Notes: a model not told the origin generated them from the sequence alone. Counted from the stretch's first letter, positions 47,549 to 56,691 are shown. The stretch: DNA of 64,000 bases from an uncultured Bacteroidales bacterium (GCA_902771935.1 CACXYM010000005.1:62001-126000); one strand, 5' to 3'. Made by a program: numbers and translations.

Positions 47549-49402
47549 TTATTTGTTTTTCTTAGTAGCAAGCAGGAAGTATGCAATAAGTGCGCAATAT
47601 GCGCAGATAGCCAGTATCTCCGCGCCTGCGGATGCTGCCCAGTCAGTCAGGTAACACTCTACGCCGCAGAACTTAACGAGTGCAGAGACGACTCCCATCA
47701 ATGCACCACCGGCGATAAATCCGCTGGCGATAAGCGTACCTTTCTGATTAGCCTCTTCCCCTCTCTTGTTAACGAGCCATGACACGGCTCCACCTACGAG
47801 TAGCGGTGTGTTGAGTGAGAGCGGGATGAACATACCTAAAGCGAAAGGCAGTACAGGTACGCTCATGAAATTAAGGATGAGCGCCAAGATAGCACCAGCC
47901 AAATAGAGCATCCACGGAGCTCCCTGTCCTGACATGAGCGGTTCGATAACCGCCGCCATAGCATTGGCTTGTGGTGCCACGAGTGCATTATCTCCCACAA
48001 AGCCGTAAGTCTTATTGAGGATAATCATTACGCCACCAACAGTTGCGGCCGACACCAAAGTGCCAAGGAACTTCCAGGTTTCTTGCTTAGCCGGAGTTGT
48101 TCCTATCCAATATCCGATCTTTAGATCAGTAATGAACCCACCAGCCATAGCCAGAGCGGTACAAACGACACCGCCGATGACCATTGATCCGACCATTCCG
48201 CTTGCGCCTTTCATACCGATAGCAACAAAGACGACAGAGGCGATGATAAGCGTCATAAGCGTCATACCGCTGACGGGGTTGCTGCCCACGATAGCAATCG
48301 CGTTGGCAGCTACGGTAGTGAAGAGGAAGGAGATAACCGCCACGACGATAAATGCGACTAACGCCTGTACGAAATTATGCAGCACGCCCACCCAGAAGAA
48401 GACGAGCGTTACCACTAATGCGACAGCGATAGCGAGCAGAAGGAATTTCATGCTCAAGTCGCGTTCTGTACGGATGGACGCTTTCGCAACCGCCTTACCC
48501 TTACCGCCTAACTCTTTGCCCGCCAGTCCGACAGCGGACTTGATAACTCCCCAGGACTTGACGATACCGATAAGCCCCGCCATAGCGATGGCACCAATAC
48601 CGATAGGGAGGATAACCCACCACGTGAAGAACGAACCGGCACAGATAATAGCCGCGTACTTGAGTCCGATGATATATCCCAAGCCCAAGACAGCCGCGCT
48701 GGTATTGATGGAAAAGACAAGTTTGAACTTCGCAGCCAGTACTTCCCCCCACGCCGTCATGCGGGTAGAGAGACTCTCTGACCACAGTCCGAAAGTGGAA
48801 ACCACGAAGTCGTACAGTCCACCTATCCCTGCAGCCCATAGCAGAGGTTTTGCCTGTGAGCCTCCCTGTTCTCCGGAGACGAGGACCTGAGTAGTAGCAG
48901 TCGCTTCGGGGAAGGGATATTCGCCGTGTTTCTCCTGTACAAAGTACTTACGGAACGGAATAAGGAACAAGATACCCAGACACCCTCCGAGCAGGCTGGA
49001 CATAAAGACCTGCATGAAACTGACCGTAATCTCGGGATACTTAGCCTGCAAGATATAGAGGGCAGGCAAGGTAAAGATAGCACCTGCGACGATAACGCCC
49101 GAAGACGCACCAATAGATTGGATGATGACATTCTCGCCCAACGCGTTTTTGCGTCGTAAAGCTGTTGAAAGGCCTACGGCGATGATAGCAATAGGAATAG
49201 CCGCTTCAAAAACTTGGCCTACCTTAAGACCCAGGTAAGCTGCTGCAGCAGAAAAGATAACTGCCATTACAATACCTAAAGTGACGCTGTAAGGTGTAAC
49301 TTCAGGAAACGCTTTATTGCCAGGTAAAATAGGTTCATACTTTTCACCCGGTTTGAGAGGACGAGAAGCATTCTCCGGTAATTTAATATTCTCTTGTGCC
49401 AT
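47549..49402 (-). CDS. OPT-family oligopeptide transporter
   Basis: 617 aa, about 14 membrane helices. The OPT family imports oligopeptides or peptide-siderophores using the proton gradient. Recognisable blocks: EVTPYSVTLGIVMAVIFSAAAAYLGLKVG at the start, GEYPFPEATATTQVLVSGE and VGSNPVSGMTLMTLI. The substrate is unknown. Own promoter at 49429-49460; aldolase and CoA-transferase genes follow without an obvious promoter. Confidence 0.9.
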   Translation of the reverse strand: MAQENIKLPENASRPLKPGEKYEPILPGNKAFPEVTPYSVTLGIVMAVIFSAAAAYLGLKVGQVFEAAIPIAIIAVGLSTALRRKNALGENVIIQSIGASSGVIVAGAIFTLPALYILQAKYPEITVSFMQVFMSSLLGGCLGILFLIPFRKYFVQEKHGEYPFPEATATTQVLVSGEQGGSQAKPLLWAAGIGGLYDFVVSTFGLWSESLSTRMTAWGEVLAAKFKLVFSINTSAAVLGLGYIIGLKYAAIICAGSFFTWWVILPIGIGAIAMAGLIGIVKSWGVIKSAVGLAGKELGGKGKAVAKASIRTERDLSMKFLLLAIAVALVVTLVFFWVGVLHNFVQALVAFIVVAVISFLFTTVAANAIAIVGSNPVSGMTLMTLIIASVVFVAIGMKGASGMVGSMVIGGVVCTALAMAGGFITDLKIGYWIGTTPAKQETWKFLGTLVSAATVGGVMIILNKTYGFVGDNALVAPQANAMAAVIEPLMSGQGAPWMLYLAGAILALILNFMSVPVLPFALGMFIPLSLNTPLLVGGAVSWLVNKRGEEANQKGTLIASGFIAGGALMGVVSALVKFCGVECYLTDWAASAGAEILAICAYCALIAYFLLATKKNK

Positions 49403-49428
49403 ATTATTACGTTTTACTGTTGAGCGTG

Positions 49429-49460
49429 CAAAAGTACAATATTTTTTTTATTTGTGCAAA
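49429..49460 (-). promoter_or_regulatory. Promoter for the OPT-fba-CoA-transferase operon
   Basis: Minus strand: -33 TTTG 49457-49460, -7 TACTTTTG 49429-49436, spacer 20 bp. Confidence 0.78.
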
Positions 49461-49476
49461 TAAAAAATGCTTTTTG

Positions 49477-50841
49477 CTATTTGGATATATCTGCCGATAA
49501 TTTCATGTGTAATTTCCTATGTGAAGCAAGGAGTACTATAATAGCTGTGATGGCTGCCAACACATCGCTAATGGGAATAGACCACCATACTCCATCCAAA
49601 GGTTCTGCAAAAGCCATCGGCAGTAATAATGTCAGTGGAATGAGATAAATAACTTGTCGTGTGAGACTGAGGAAAATAGCACTTCCTGCTTTGCCGATAG
49701 AAGTAAAGAGGTTGCCGGTAACCATTTGGAAGCCAATAATAAGCATGGTGCAACAAATGATACGCATCGGTTTGATTGTCTGTGCAATAAGTATAGGATC
49801 GTGGGTAAACATCTTTGTTACCACTATCGGACAGAATTCTCCTAATAAGAAAACTATACCCATTACGCCTGTTGCATAAGCGCAAGTGAGGTAGAATGAT
49901 TTTAGCATTCTGTCATACTGTTTGGCACCGTAATTATATCCTGCAATAGGTTGCATTCCTTGGTTTAGTCCCATAACCATCATAGCAAAGACAAAGGTCA
50001 AGCGGTTGATAACGCCATATGATGCGATGGACATATCTCCACCAAATGTCTTCAACTGGTTGTTGATAATGATGACTACGAAACAATGTGCGATATTATA
50101 TAGGAAAGGCGACATCCCTATAGCCAAGGCACGGCTAGTGATATGACGATTGAGACGCCAAATTCCCCGGTGGAATCGAACTAATTCGTTCTTGTCCATA
50201 AATTTGGTAAACTGCCAAATTACTGCAACGGCTTGTGAAATGACGGTTGCTAATGCGGCTCCTCGAACACCCATCTCCATCCCGAAAATGAATAGCGGGT
50301 CGAGAATAATATTGACTATGACAGCCACAATGGTAGCCGTCATAGAAAAACGTGGATGTCCGGCAGAACGTAGCAAGGCATTCAAACCAAAATAGATATG
50401 GGTGAGGATGTTGCCATACAAGATAATCTCCATATAGTCATGTGCATATGCCAATGTATCCTCGCTAGCACCGAATGCCATCAGAATAGGGTCTAACCAG
50501 ATAAGTCCTACAGCCATGACAATAGCTGAGAGGATGATGTTCATGACAATGACGTTTCCTAAGACGCGATTAGCTCTATCGTAGTCTTTTTCGCCGAGAT
50601 AGATAGCCAAGAGTGAAGATGCGCCGACTCCGACGAGACTACCAAACGCGGCGCATATGTCCATAAATGGCTTTGCCACCGTCAACGCTCCTAATGCCAA
50701 AGCTCCGCAACCGTGCCCGATATAAATACTGTCAACGATATTATACAGCGATGTCGCCGTCATAGCTATGATGGCGGGCATTGCGTACTTAAAAAGTAGT
50801 TTATGTATCGGCGCTGAGCCTAATTCTGTAGTGCTTGACAT
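49477..50841 (-). CDS. MATE-family multidrug efflux pump
   Basis: 454 aa, twelve predicted membrane helices in two repeats. Cation-coupled efflux of drugs or metabolites. NorM-like start (APIHKLLFKYAMPAIIAMTATSLYNIVDSIYIG) and MGLNQGMQPIAGYNYGAKQ in the second half. Overlaps mrp by 22 nt and ends the holB operon. Confidence 0.92.
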   Translation of the reverse strand: MSSTTELGSAPIHKLLFKYAMPAIIAMTATSLYNIVDSIYIGHGCGALALGALTVAKPFMDICAAFGSLVGVGASSLLAIYLGEKDYDRANRVLGNVIVMNIILSAIVMAVGLIWLDPILMAFGASEDTLAYAHDYMEIILYGNILTHIYFGLNALLRSAGHPRFSMTATIVAVIVNIILDPLFIFGMEMGVRGAALATVISQAVAVIWQFTKFMDKNELVRFHRGIWRLNRHITSRALAIGMSPFLYNIAHCFVVIIINNQLKTFGGDMSIASYGVINRLTFVFAMMVMGLNQGMQPIAGYNYGAKQYDRMLKSFYLTCAYATGVMGIVFLLGEFCPIVVTKMFTHDPILIAQTIKPMRIICCTMLIIGFQMVTGNLFTSIGKAGSAIFLSLTRQVIYLIPLTLLLPMAFAEPLDGVWWSIPISDVLAAITAIIVLLASHRKLHMKLSADISK

Positions 50842-51860
50842 ATTTTATCAAAAAGCTCTGCTGCGGGATGGCCGTCTTGCAACGCAATTGGCATGCCGTT
50901 ATCTCCTGCTTCACGAACGGATTGCACCAAAGGAATTTGTCCCAATAAAGGTACTCCTATTTCCTCTGCAAGTTTTTTACCTCCGTCCTGTCCGAATATA
51001 TAATATCTGTTATTCGGCAACTCTGCAGGAGTAAACCATGCCATATTTTCTATAATGCCTAAAACAGGAACGTTGATTTTTTCGTTTCGGAACATATCTA
51101 CACCTTTCCTTGCATCCACCAAAGCAACGGGCTGCGGCGTTGTAACCACAATGGCTCCTGTGAGATGAAGTTCTGAAACAAGAGTGAGATGTATATCGCT
51201 CGTTCCGGGAGGTAAGTCAATGAGAAAATAATCCAGTTCTCCCCAATAGGCATCTTCAATGAGTTGCTTGACCGCATTGGAAGCTAATCCTCCCCTCCAC
51301 ACAACAGCATTAGTGGGGTCTACGAAGAAACCAATACTCAACATTTTAACACCATATTGCTCGATTGGTTCTATCAAATCGCGACCATCTATGGTGACGG
51401 AAACAGGTCGGCAATCTTCGGTGTGGAACATCTTCGGCATACTCGGACCGTGAATATCCGCATCCAACAAACCGACTTTATATCCTCGCTTAGCTAATGC
51501 AACTGCGAGGTTGGCCGAAACAGTTGATTTGCCGACACCGCCTTTGCCACTATGGATGGCTATAATATGTTTGGCGTTAATGGAAGGTTTGCGTGTTTCG
51601 ACTTGTGCGTTCTTGTGTACAAACTTTGTATGAATGGTAACTGCGGCATTCTCATCCACATAGGTTTTAATTGCTGTTTCAGAAGCCTTGATGACAGATT
51701 TAAGGAATGGATCTGTGTCTTTCTCAAAGATTAGCGAGAACGAAACGGCCAAGCCGCTGATGCGGATATCATCTTCTAACATACCGGATTCAACTAGATC
51801 TTTTCCTGTTCCGGGATAGCGCACAAGGCGCAAAGCATCAATTATTTGTTGTGGATACAT
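50820..51860 (-). CDS. Mrp/ApbC-type iron-sulfur carrier ATPase
   Basis: 346 aa. An N-terminal MIP18/DUF59-like segment (about 1-90), then a deviant Walker A HSGKGGVGKSTVSANLA and the ParA/MinD-fold core (LDADIHGPSMPKMF, DLPPGTSDIHL). Scaffold/carrier for Fe-S clusters. The usual C-terminal CxxC of ApbC is not evident in the sequence. Overlaps trmB by 23 nt and the MATE gene by 22 nt. Confidence 0.92.
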   Translation of the reverse strand: MYPQQIIDALRLVRYPGTGKDLVESGMLEDDIRISGLAVSFSLIFEKDTDPFLKSVIKASETAIKTYVDENAAVTIHTKFVHKNAQVETRKPSINAKHIIAIHSGKGGVGKSTVSANLAVALAKRGYKVGLLDADIHGPSMPKMFHTEDCRPVSVTIDGRDLIEPIEQYGVKMLSIGFFVDPTNAVVWRGGLASNAVKQLIEDAYWGELDYFLIDLPPGTSDIHLTLVSELHLTGAIVVTTPQPVALVDARKGVDMFRNEKINVPVLGIIENMAWFTPAELPNNRYYIFGQDGGKKLAEEIGVPLLGQIPLVQSVREAGDNGMPIALQDGHPAAELFDKICQALQN

Positions 51861-52599
51861 AATTGCGACCGTATGAACGGTAGTTGTCTTTTTCTATTTC
51901 TATATCAGGTTCTTCAAATGTTTCTTTATGTATTAATTGCCAACTGAGGTATTTGATGCTCATTCCTCGGTCAAGCCATTGTTGTTCATAATGCGTGCGG
52001 AGTGCTTTCGCATCATTGTATTGTCCTTCAACAGCATATAAATCATCGGTATCGGCAAGAAGAGGATAATTGTTGATGCGTATCATCTCACGTGTATAGG
52101 TATAGAGAAATGGGCTATCAGTTTTCAGATGGATAGTACCTCCATCCTGCATGATTTGTTGGTAGCGTGCCATGAAAAAAGTGGAAGTAAGTCTTTTGGT
52201 TGCTTTTTTCATCTGCGGATCACAGAAAGTGAGCCATATTTCTTCGATTTCACCGGCGGAGAAGAATGAAATGATGTTCTCTATATTGGTACGAAGAAAT
52301 GCAACATTTTGGAGGTTCTCTAGCTCGGCTTGTTTGGCTCCGGCCCACATGCGTGCGCCCTTGATATCGATGCCGATAAAGTTCTTTTCGGGATAGCGTT
52401 TTGCTAATCCGACTGTATATTCACCTCTTCCGCAGCCAAGTTCCAAGACAATGGGGTTGTCGTTTTTGAAGTAGCGTTCGTGCCAATGACCCGCCATTTG
52501 AACTACGGGATTATCGTTATTCAATTCGCAAGCAGCACATTGGAAAACATTGTGGAATGTCTCCATCTCCGCAAACTTTTTAAGTTTATTTTTACTCAT
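51838..52599 (-). CDS. trmB: tRNA (guanine-N7)-methyltransferase
   Basis: 253 aa. SAM-dependent m7G46 modification of tRNA. SAM motif VLELGCGRGEYTVGLAKRYPEKNFIGIDIKG region (about 52-80), LTFCDPQMKKATKRL and the substrate motif LKTDSPFLYTYT. Lies between gldH and mrp, nearly contiguous with each. Confidence 0.94.
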   Translation of the reverse strand: MSKNKLKKFAEMETFHNVFQCAACELNNDNPVVQMAGHWHERYFKNDNPIVLELGCGRGEYTVGLAKRYPEKNFIGIDIKGARMWAGAKQAELENLQNVAFLRTNIENIISFFSAGEIEEIWLTFCDPQMKKATKRLTSTFFMARYQQIMQDGGTIHLKTDSPFLYTYTREMIRINNYPLLADTDDLYAVEGQYNDAKALRTHYEQQWLDRGMSIKYLSWQLIHKETFEEPDIEIEKDNYRSYGRNYVSTTNN

Positions 52600-52600
52600 C

Positions 52601-53059
52601 TTATTTGGACTGTCTGATGATTATTCCGACATCACTTACGCCTCGCAACTCTTCATCTCGCATGCCGTGTTGGATGGTAAAGATGTATTGTCCGGTATCA
52701 GGGAATTGATAGTTTTGCTCGTAAAGGACGGGCATTTCTATCCATTTATTTCCTCCGTTTCCGAGCCATCTTCCGCGATCGTCAGCAAGAAAGAACTCAA
52801 TTGTGTCATGCTTGAGGCTATCTGCTCCAAAACCGCAGAATAACCACATGTTTTGGTAAGGATATGTTTCTATGTGACGCACGCAAAGGATGATGTCATA
52901 AAGATTGGTTGTGTCGTTTACTGGAATGGAATAGGATAAGATAGAATCTTCCTGCCAACCTGTTAAAGGCACGGACTGAAAGTCTGAATACATCGTTTTT
53001 GTGCAAGCACAAAAGAGCAGACTAATCGTTATGGTTATCAGTAGGTTTTTGCCGGTCAT
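52601..53059 (-). CDS. gldH: Gliding motility lipoprotein GldH
   Basis: 152 aa. Lipoprotein signal MTGKNLLITITISLLFCACTK (lipobox LFCAC). GldH is required for gliding and T9SS function in Flavobacterium and occurs widely in T9SS-bearing Bacteroidota. The body carries FQSVPLTGWQEDSILSYSIP and YDIILCVRHIETYPYQNMWLF, typical of the family. The frame is open 22 codons further inside the ricT gene, but the signal peptide sets the start at 53059, overlapping it by 38 nt. Confidence 0.88.
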   Translation of the reverse strand: MTGKNLLITITISLLFCACTKTMYSDFQSVPLTGWQEDSILSYSIPVNDTTNLYDIILCVRHIETYPYQNMWLFCGFGADSLKHDTIEFFLADDRGRWLGNGGNKWIEMPVLYEQNYQFPDTGQYIFTIQHGMRDEELRGVSDVGIIIRQSK

Positions 53060-54011
53060 AATTTCTATTTCTGTCGTTTCGGTGGTCGTTCCGTCGGTCA
53101 TTATGATGATTTTTTTTGCGGTCAAACCGGTTCAAATCGCCTTGTCCCACATCGTTCTTGAATCCTAAGTCCGGAGTTTCTTCTTCCATGACGGGTGATC
53201 CGATTGTTTCTCCGCGGCGAAGAGCATCTTCGTAAATAGGAACTTCGTAATTGAGACAGCATTTAAGTTTAGCGCATTGTCCTGCGAGTTTCTGTGGATT
53301 GGGCGAGATGTGCTGTAGTCGTGCAGCACCGGTTCCGACGGAGGTGAAGTTAGTCATCCACGTGGAGCAGCACAATTCTCGTCCGCAAGGCCCGGTACCT
53401 CCGATGCGACCGGCTTCTTGTCTTGCGCCAATCTGTTTCATTTCAATTCGTACGCGAAAAGCTTCTGCATAGAGTTTGATGAGTTGCCTAAAATCAACGC
53501 GGCCATCAGCGATATAATAGAAAATGGCTTTGGTTCCATCGCCTTGATATTCGACATCGCCAATCTTCATTTCCAAGCCGAGTGATTTAGCAAGTTGCCG
53601 TGCTTTAATCATTGTTTCTTGCTCTTTTGCATGAGCAGTAGCAGCTTTGTCATGGTCTGCTTGTTCAGCAAGACGAAGGACATTTCGTATTTCGTAGCGA
53701 TTGAGATCAATGTGGTTTTTCTTCATTTGGAGTTTGACAAGTTGTCCAGTAAGCACCACTTCTCCTAAGTCGTAACCAGGATTAGCTTCAACGATGACAC
53801 TAACGCCTTTCTCCAAAGGAAGGTGATTTATATTTCGGAAGAACACTTTGCGTGTGTTCTTAAATTGGACTTCGACGAGATCGTTTTCTTCGATTTCATC
53901 GGGTAAATCCGAAAGCCAATCGGTTACGGGTAGCATGTGTGCGGAATTGCGGCAACAAGCTTTAGATGTAAATTCGCAGGCTTCGTTATTGAGTGTAAAT
54001 TTTGGTTTCAT
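53022..54011 (-). CDS. ricT: PSP1-domain protein (RicT/YaaT-like)
   Basis: 329 aa. PSP1 C-terminal domain with the Cys-rich core GPCGRELCC and AKLKCCLNYE (about 215-262), which in B. subtilis RicT contributes to a Fe-S/RNA-processing complex. In Bacteroidota the gene sits next to gldH, as here. The final 40 residues are Asn/Asp/Arg/His-rich low complexity (HHNDRRNDHRND), a feature often seen in RNA-binding tails. 3 nt after holB. Confidence 0.88.
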   Translation of the reverse strand: MKPKFTLNNEACEFTSKACCRNSAHMLPVTDWLSDLPDEIEENDLVEVQFKNTRKVFFRNINHLPLEKGVSVIVEANPGYDLGEVVLTGQLVKLQMKKNHIDLNRYEIRNVLRLAEQADHDKAATAHAKEQETMIKARQLAKSLGLEMKIGDVEYQGDGTKAIFYYIADGRVDFRQLIKLYAEAFRVRIEMKQIGARQEAGRIGGTGPCGRELCCSTWMTNFTSVGTGAARLQHISPNPQKLAGQCAKLKCCLNYEVPIYEDALRRGETIGSPVMEEETPDLGFKNDVGQGDLNRFDRKKNHHNDRRNDHRNDRNRNYDRQKPTDNHND

Positions 54012-54014
54012 ATA

Positions 54015-55163
54015 TTATTTTTTTAATAGCACAATAAATTGCAGGCAGAGGTCGAAGAATATGATTTTGGCATTACCGTTTTGTCCTATTTGTTTTTCGG
54101 CTTTATCGAGTTCAGCCATAATCTGTTCTACATTACTTTCGTTGATATATGGAGAGAAACGTTGTGAGAAGTTACGTTCGTCCGCAGTTTGGTAGTTTAG
54201 TTCTGGATGCTGCAGGTTGAAGATGTAGTTTTCCCGCACTTGTTTCTGGGCGTATTGAAGGAAGGCTTTTTGTTTTTCTCTGCCGTTTTTGGCCATCTCC
54301 AGACTCCAGTTGCGTATATGTTGCAGAGCAGCCGATTTTTTAGCTGTATCGTTGATGTGTCCGATGGTATAAGCATCGCGCATAAGTTCGATGAAATCGG
54401 ATAAATATTGCTTATTATCTCTGCTTTCATCAGCTAATTTGAGTGCTGCCAAGTAACTTCCGTTTGCTATGTGTGCCCAATCGGTAGCAGCTTGTTCGTC
54501 GTATCCTTTAGCAATAAGGGCTTCTTTTATTTCGTCTTCGCTCAACTGCGGTACACGTACTTGTTGCACACGGCTTAGGATGGTGGAAAGAAGCTGTTCC
54601 GGTTGTTCGGAAATCAAGAGGAAGATGGTTTTTTGTGGTGGTTCTTCCAGGATCTTGAGTAGTTTGTTTGCACAGGTGGCATTCATTTTCTGCGGTTGCC
54701 AGATAATCATCACTTTGTATCCGTCGCCGAAGGATTTGAGACTTAGTTTGCGGAGAATTTCGGAACTTTCTTTTTCGTATATAAGTCCTTGCTTGGTTTC
54801 GACGCCTAAAGCAGTATACCAATCATTAAGATCAAAGTAGTTTTTTGTGAGGATTATTTCGCGGAAAGTATCGATGAAATCGTCACAAACATCAGCTGTG
54901 TCGGTTTTGACAATGGGAAAGACGAAGTGCAAATCCGGATGTTGCAGTTTGCTGTATTGTAGACAAGCAGGACATGTTCCGCAAGCATCTTCGGCGGTTC
55001 TGTTTGGGCATGCGAGATATTGTGCATACGCAATAGCGAGTTGCAGTTTCCCTACGCCTTCCGGTCCGACGAAGAGTTGTGCGTGCGGGATAAGTCCTTC
55101 CGACACAGCTTTACGCAGTTGTTGCTTGGTGCGTTCCTGTCCTATGATGTCACGAAAAAGCAT
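54015..55163 (-). CDS. holB: DNA polymerase III delta' subunit
   Basis: 382 aa. Clamp-loader subunit. AAA+ fold with GPEGVGKLQLA (Walker A with Leu where Thr/Ser is usual, as in many Bacteroidota delta' proteins), a zinc module CGTCPACLQYSKLQHPD and LLKILEEPP. The absent Walker Ser/Thr suits delta', which need not hydrolyse ATP. First gene of a leftward operon: holB, ricT, gldH, trmB, mrp, MATE. Confidence 0.93.
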   Translation of the reverse strand: MLFRDIIGQERTKQQLRKAVSEGLIPHAQLFVGPEGVGKLQLAIAYAQYLACPNRTAEDACGTCPACLQYSKLQHPDLHFVFPIVKTDTADVCDDFIDTFREIILTKNYFDLNDWYTALGVETKQGLIYEKESSEILRKLSLKSFGDGYKVMIIWQPQKMNATCANKLLKILEEPPQKTIFLLISEQPEQLLSTILSRVQQVRVPQLSEDEIKEALIAKGYDEQAATDWAHIANGSYLAALKLADESRDNKQYLSDFIELMRDAYTIGHINDTAKKSAALQHIRNWSLEMAKNGREKQKAFLQYAQKQVRENYIFNLQHPELNYQTADERNFSQRFSPYINESNVEQIMAELDKAEKQIGQNGNAKIIFFDLCLQFIVLLKK

Positions 55164-55183
55164 TTTGTACCAAAATTAGCGTG

Positions 55184-55215
55184 CAAAGGTACGACAAAAA
55201 TCGGACATATGCAAA
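55184..55215 (-). promoter_or_regulatory. Promoter for the holB operon
   Basis: Minus strand: -33 TTTG 55212-55215, -7 TACCTTTG 55184-55191, spacer 20 bp. Confidence 0.78.
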
Positions 55216-55230
55216 TATTTTGTCAAAATT

Positions 55231-55647
55231 TTATGAATTTTGGCGGAACTGCCGTTGGAGCATGGCCCGGATGAACATATCAAGTCGAGTGTAGATGCGT
55301 GGTTTTCGTGTTTCCGGATTGATGGGTGCTTCAGGATCACCGGCATTGAGTTGTGCCTGGAAACGTTTTTTCCAGTAAGCCATCCGCTCTGGATTTTGTT
55401 TGTCCAAATTGAATTGTGCGATAGCCTGGCGGAAAGCCTCAATAGTTTTTAATTCTCCCGATTTCATCGGCTTTTTTTCGTAGTTGCGCGGATGTTTGAG
55501 CAAGTAGGATTCGTTAGCAGCTTCGCCAATGATGTTTCCGTTTTCGTCGCGGAAGATTTTGTGTCTAGAGATAACGGGTCTACGTCCTTTTTGCGAGATA
55601 CGTCCGGTCATGTAATCAATCGGATCGAGGTATTTAGTTTTTGCCAT
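55231..55647 (-). CDS. 138-aa basic protein of unknown function
   Basis: No membrane segment or signal. Begins MAKTKYLDPIDYMTGRISQKGRR and carries HKIFRDENGNIIGEAANESYLLKHPR, a proline- and charge-rich middle, and a C-terminal stretch with RKPRIYTRLDMFIRAMLQRQ. Net basic, so nucleic-acid contact is possible but unproven. It has its own promoter; its leader is made up largely of the 11-bp array. I do not recognise the family. Confidence 0.7.
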   Translation of the reverse strand: MAKTKYLDPIDYMTGRISQKGRRPVISRHKIFRDENGNIIGEAANESYLLKHPRNYEKKPMKSGELKTIEAFRQAIAQFNLDKQNPERMAYWKKRFQAQLNAGDPEAPINPETRKPRIYTRLDMFIRAMLQRQFRQNS

Positions 55648-55764
55648 AGGATTTTGACGCGATATAAGCCCTCACGTCATGGGGGTTTATCTTGTTAATA
55701 ACCTTTTAATCACCTTATAATAACCCTTTAATGACCTTATAATCACCTTTAGTTAAATCGGGTG
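55648..55764 (-). other. Leader of the 138-aa gene
   Basis: Untranslated region between the promoter and the ATG. It contains the site C array and a short stretch (55648-55695) in which I see nothing else. Confidence 0.6.
55696..55747. repeat. Phased 11-bp repeat array, site C (5 units)
   Basis: TAATAACC 55696, TAATCACC 55707, TAATAACC 55718, TAATGACC 55729, TAATCACC 55740, all 11 bp apart. The fifth base varies (A, C, G) while TAAT and ACC are fixed. Lies between the -7 box and the start of the 138-aa gene, so it is transcribed in that leader. Confidence 0.85.
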
Positions 55765-55796
55765 CAAAGGTACAGTTTTTTGTGGATGTATGCAAA
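55765..55796 (-). promoter_or_regulatory. Promoter for the 138-aa gene
   Basis: Minus strand: -33 TTTG 55793-55796, -7 TACCTTTG 55765-55772, spacer 20 bp. Confidence 0.78.
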
Positions 55797-55832
55797 TTTT
55801 TTCAAAGAAAAATGCATTTTTTTGCAGAAAAA

Positions 55833-55864
55833 TTTGTGTATGTCGTGAAAAAGCAGTACTTTTG
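55833..55864 (+). promoter_or_regulatory. Promoter for rpsP
   Basis: -33 TTTG 55833-55836, -7 TACTTTTG 55857-55864, spacer 20 bp with an A-tract. Confidence 0.78.
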
Positions 55865-55871
55865 CGGGCTT

Positions 55872-56050
55872 TTTCTCGTCGAAGGTGGCTTAAGACGATG
55901 TCGTTGCCCTGCAACTCATATGGTCTCTTCACCTTCTCTTCTTCGCAGAGATTGCCAATTTCCGCGAGGATTAATGAGGAATAGTAAATTAAATTATTAT
56001 TAACCGGACAGACAGCTCGTGAAGTTGAAAGTCCTTAAAACCAAAGTTAA
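55872..56050 (+). other. Long rpsP leader
   Basis: About 180 nt from predicted start to the rpsP ATG. No open frame or convincing long hairpin was found by eye; the tail is AT-rich and the section just before the gene reads AAGTTAA. A leader this long is uncommon in the window and may be regulatory (autogenous control of S16), but nothing specific can be identified. Confidence 0.4.
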
Positions 56051-56638
56051 ATGGCAACAAAAATTCGTTTGGCTCGTCATGGTCACAAAGACTACGCTTA
56101 CTACCACATTGTAGTAGCAGACAGCCGTTCGCCGCGTGACGGCAAGATTATTGAGCGTATTGGCTCTTACAACCCCAACACCAATCCTGCAACTATCAAT
56201 CTCAATTTTGAGCGTGCTCTTTATTGGGTAGGTGTAGGAGCGCAACCGACTGACACAGCACGTCATCTTCTTTCGGTAGAGGGTGTTTTGTTGATGAAAC
56301 ACTTGAATGGTGGTGTTGCGAAAGGTGCTTTTACTGCTGAAGAGGCTCAGAAGCGTTTTGATGCTTGGAAGGCTCAACAACAGGCAAAAGATGCTAAGGT
56401 TGTGAAGGCTGAGGCTGACAAGAAAGTAGCTGCTGCTAAAGCTGCTCATGCTCAGGAAGTTGAGGCTAATAAGGCTAAGGCTGCTGAAGTATTGAAGAAG
56501 CGTCAGGAGGCAAGTGCTGCTCTTGCTGCTGCTGCTCAAGAAGCTGCTAAAGAGGCTGCAGAGGCAGAAGCACCTGCAGAGGAATCAGCAGAAGCTCCTG
56601 CAGAAGGTGCAGCTGAAGAAGCTGCCGCAGAGGCTTAA
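56051..56638 (+). CDS. rpsP: 30S ribosomal protein S16 with long Ala/Glu/Lys-rich extension
   Basis: 195 aa. S16 core in residues 1-80 ([52 protein letters not shown]). Residues about 95-195 form a helical, A/E/K-rich extension ending in alternating EEAAAEA; Bacteroidota S16 proteins commonly have such a tail, here long. Monocistronic with its own promoter, long leader and a terminator. The tail explains the low-complexity DNA and opposite-strand frames here. Confidence 0.94.
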   Translation: MATKIRLARHGHKDYAYYHIVVADSRSPRDGKIIERIGSYNPNTNPATINLNFERALYWVGVGAQPTDTARHLLSVEGVLLMKHLNGGVAKGAFTAEEAQKRFDAWKAQQQAKDAKVVKAEADKKVAAAKAAHAQEVEANKAKAAEVLKKRQEASAALAAAAQEAAKEAAEAEAPAEESAEAPAEGAAEEAAAEA

Positions 56639-56658
56639 TTCGTCACAGTTGGCAAGCC

Positions 56659-56691
56659 AAAAGCCCCGAAACGCAAGTTAGGGGCTTTTTT
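56659..56691 (+). terminator. Rho-independent terminator of rpsP
   Basis: AAAAGCCCC / GGGGCTTTT with a 13-nt loop, followed by further T, 20 nt after the stop codon. The polysaccharide cluster starts 25 nt later without a recognisable promoter, so readthrough may feed it. Confidence 0.85.

Noticed and set aside
48015-48890. 291-codon plus-strand frame opposite the OPT transporter
   Set aside because: Shadow of a membrane-protein gene with biased codons; T/P/I-rich without recognisable features.
56000-56539. 179-codon Ser/Leu-rich minus-strand frame under rpsP
   Set aside because: Antisense of the A/E/K-rich S16 tail; no independent signals.
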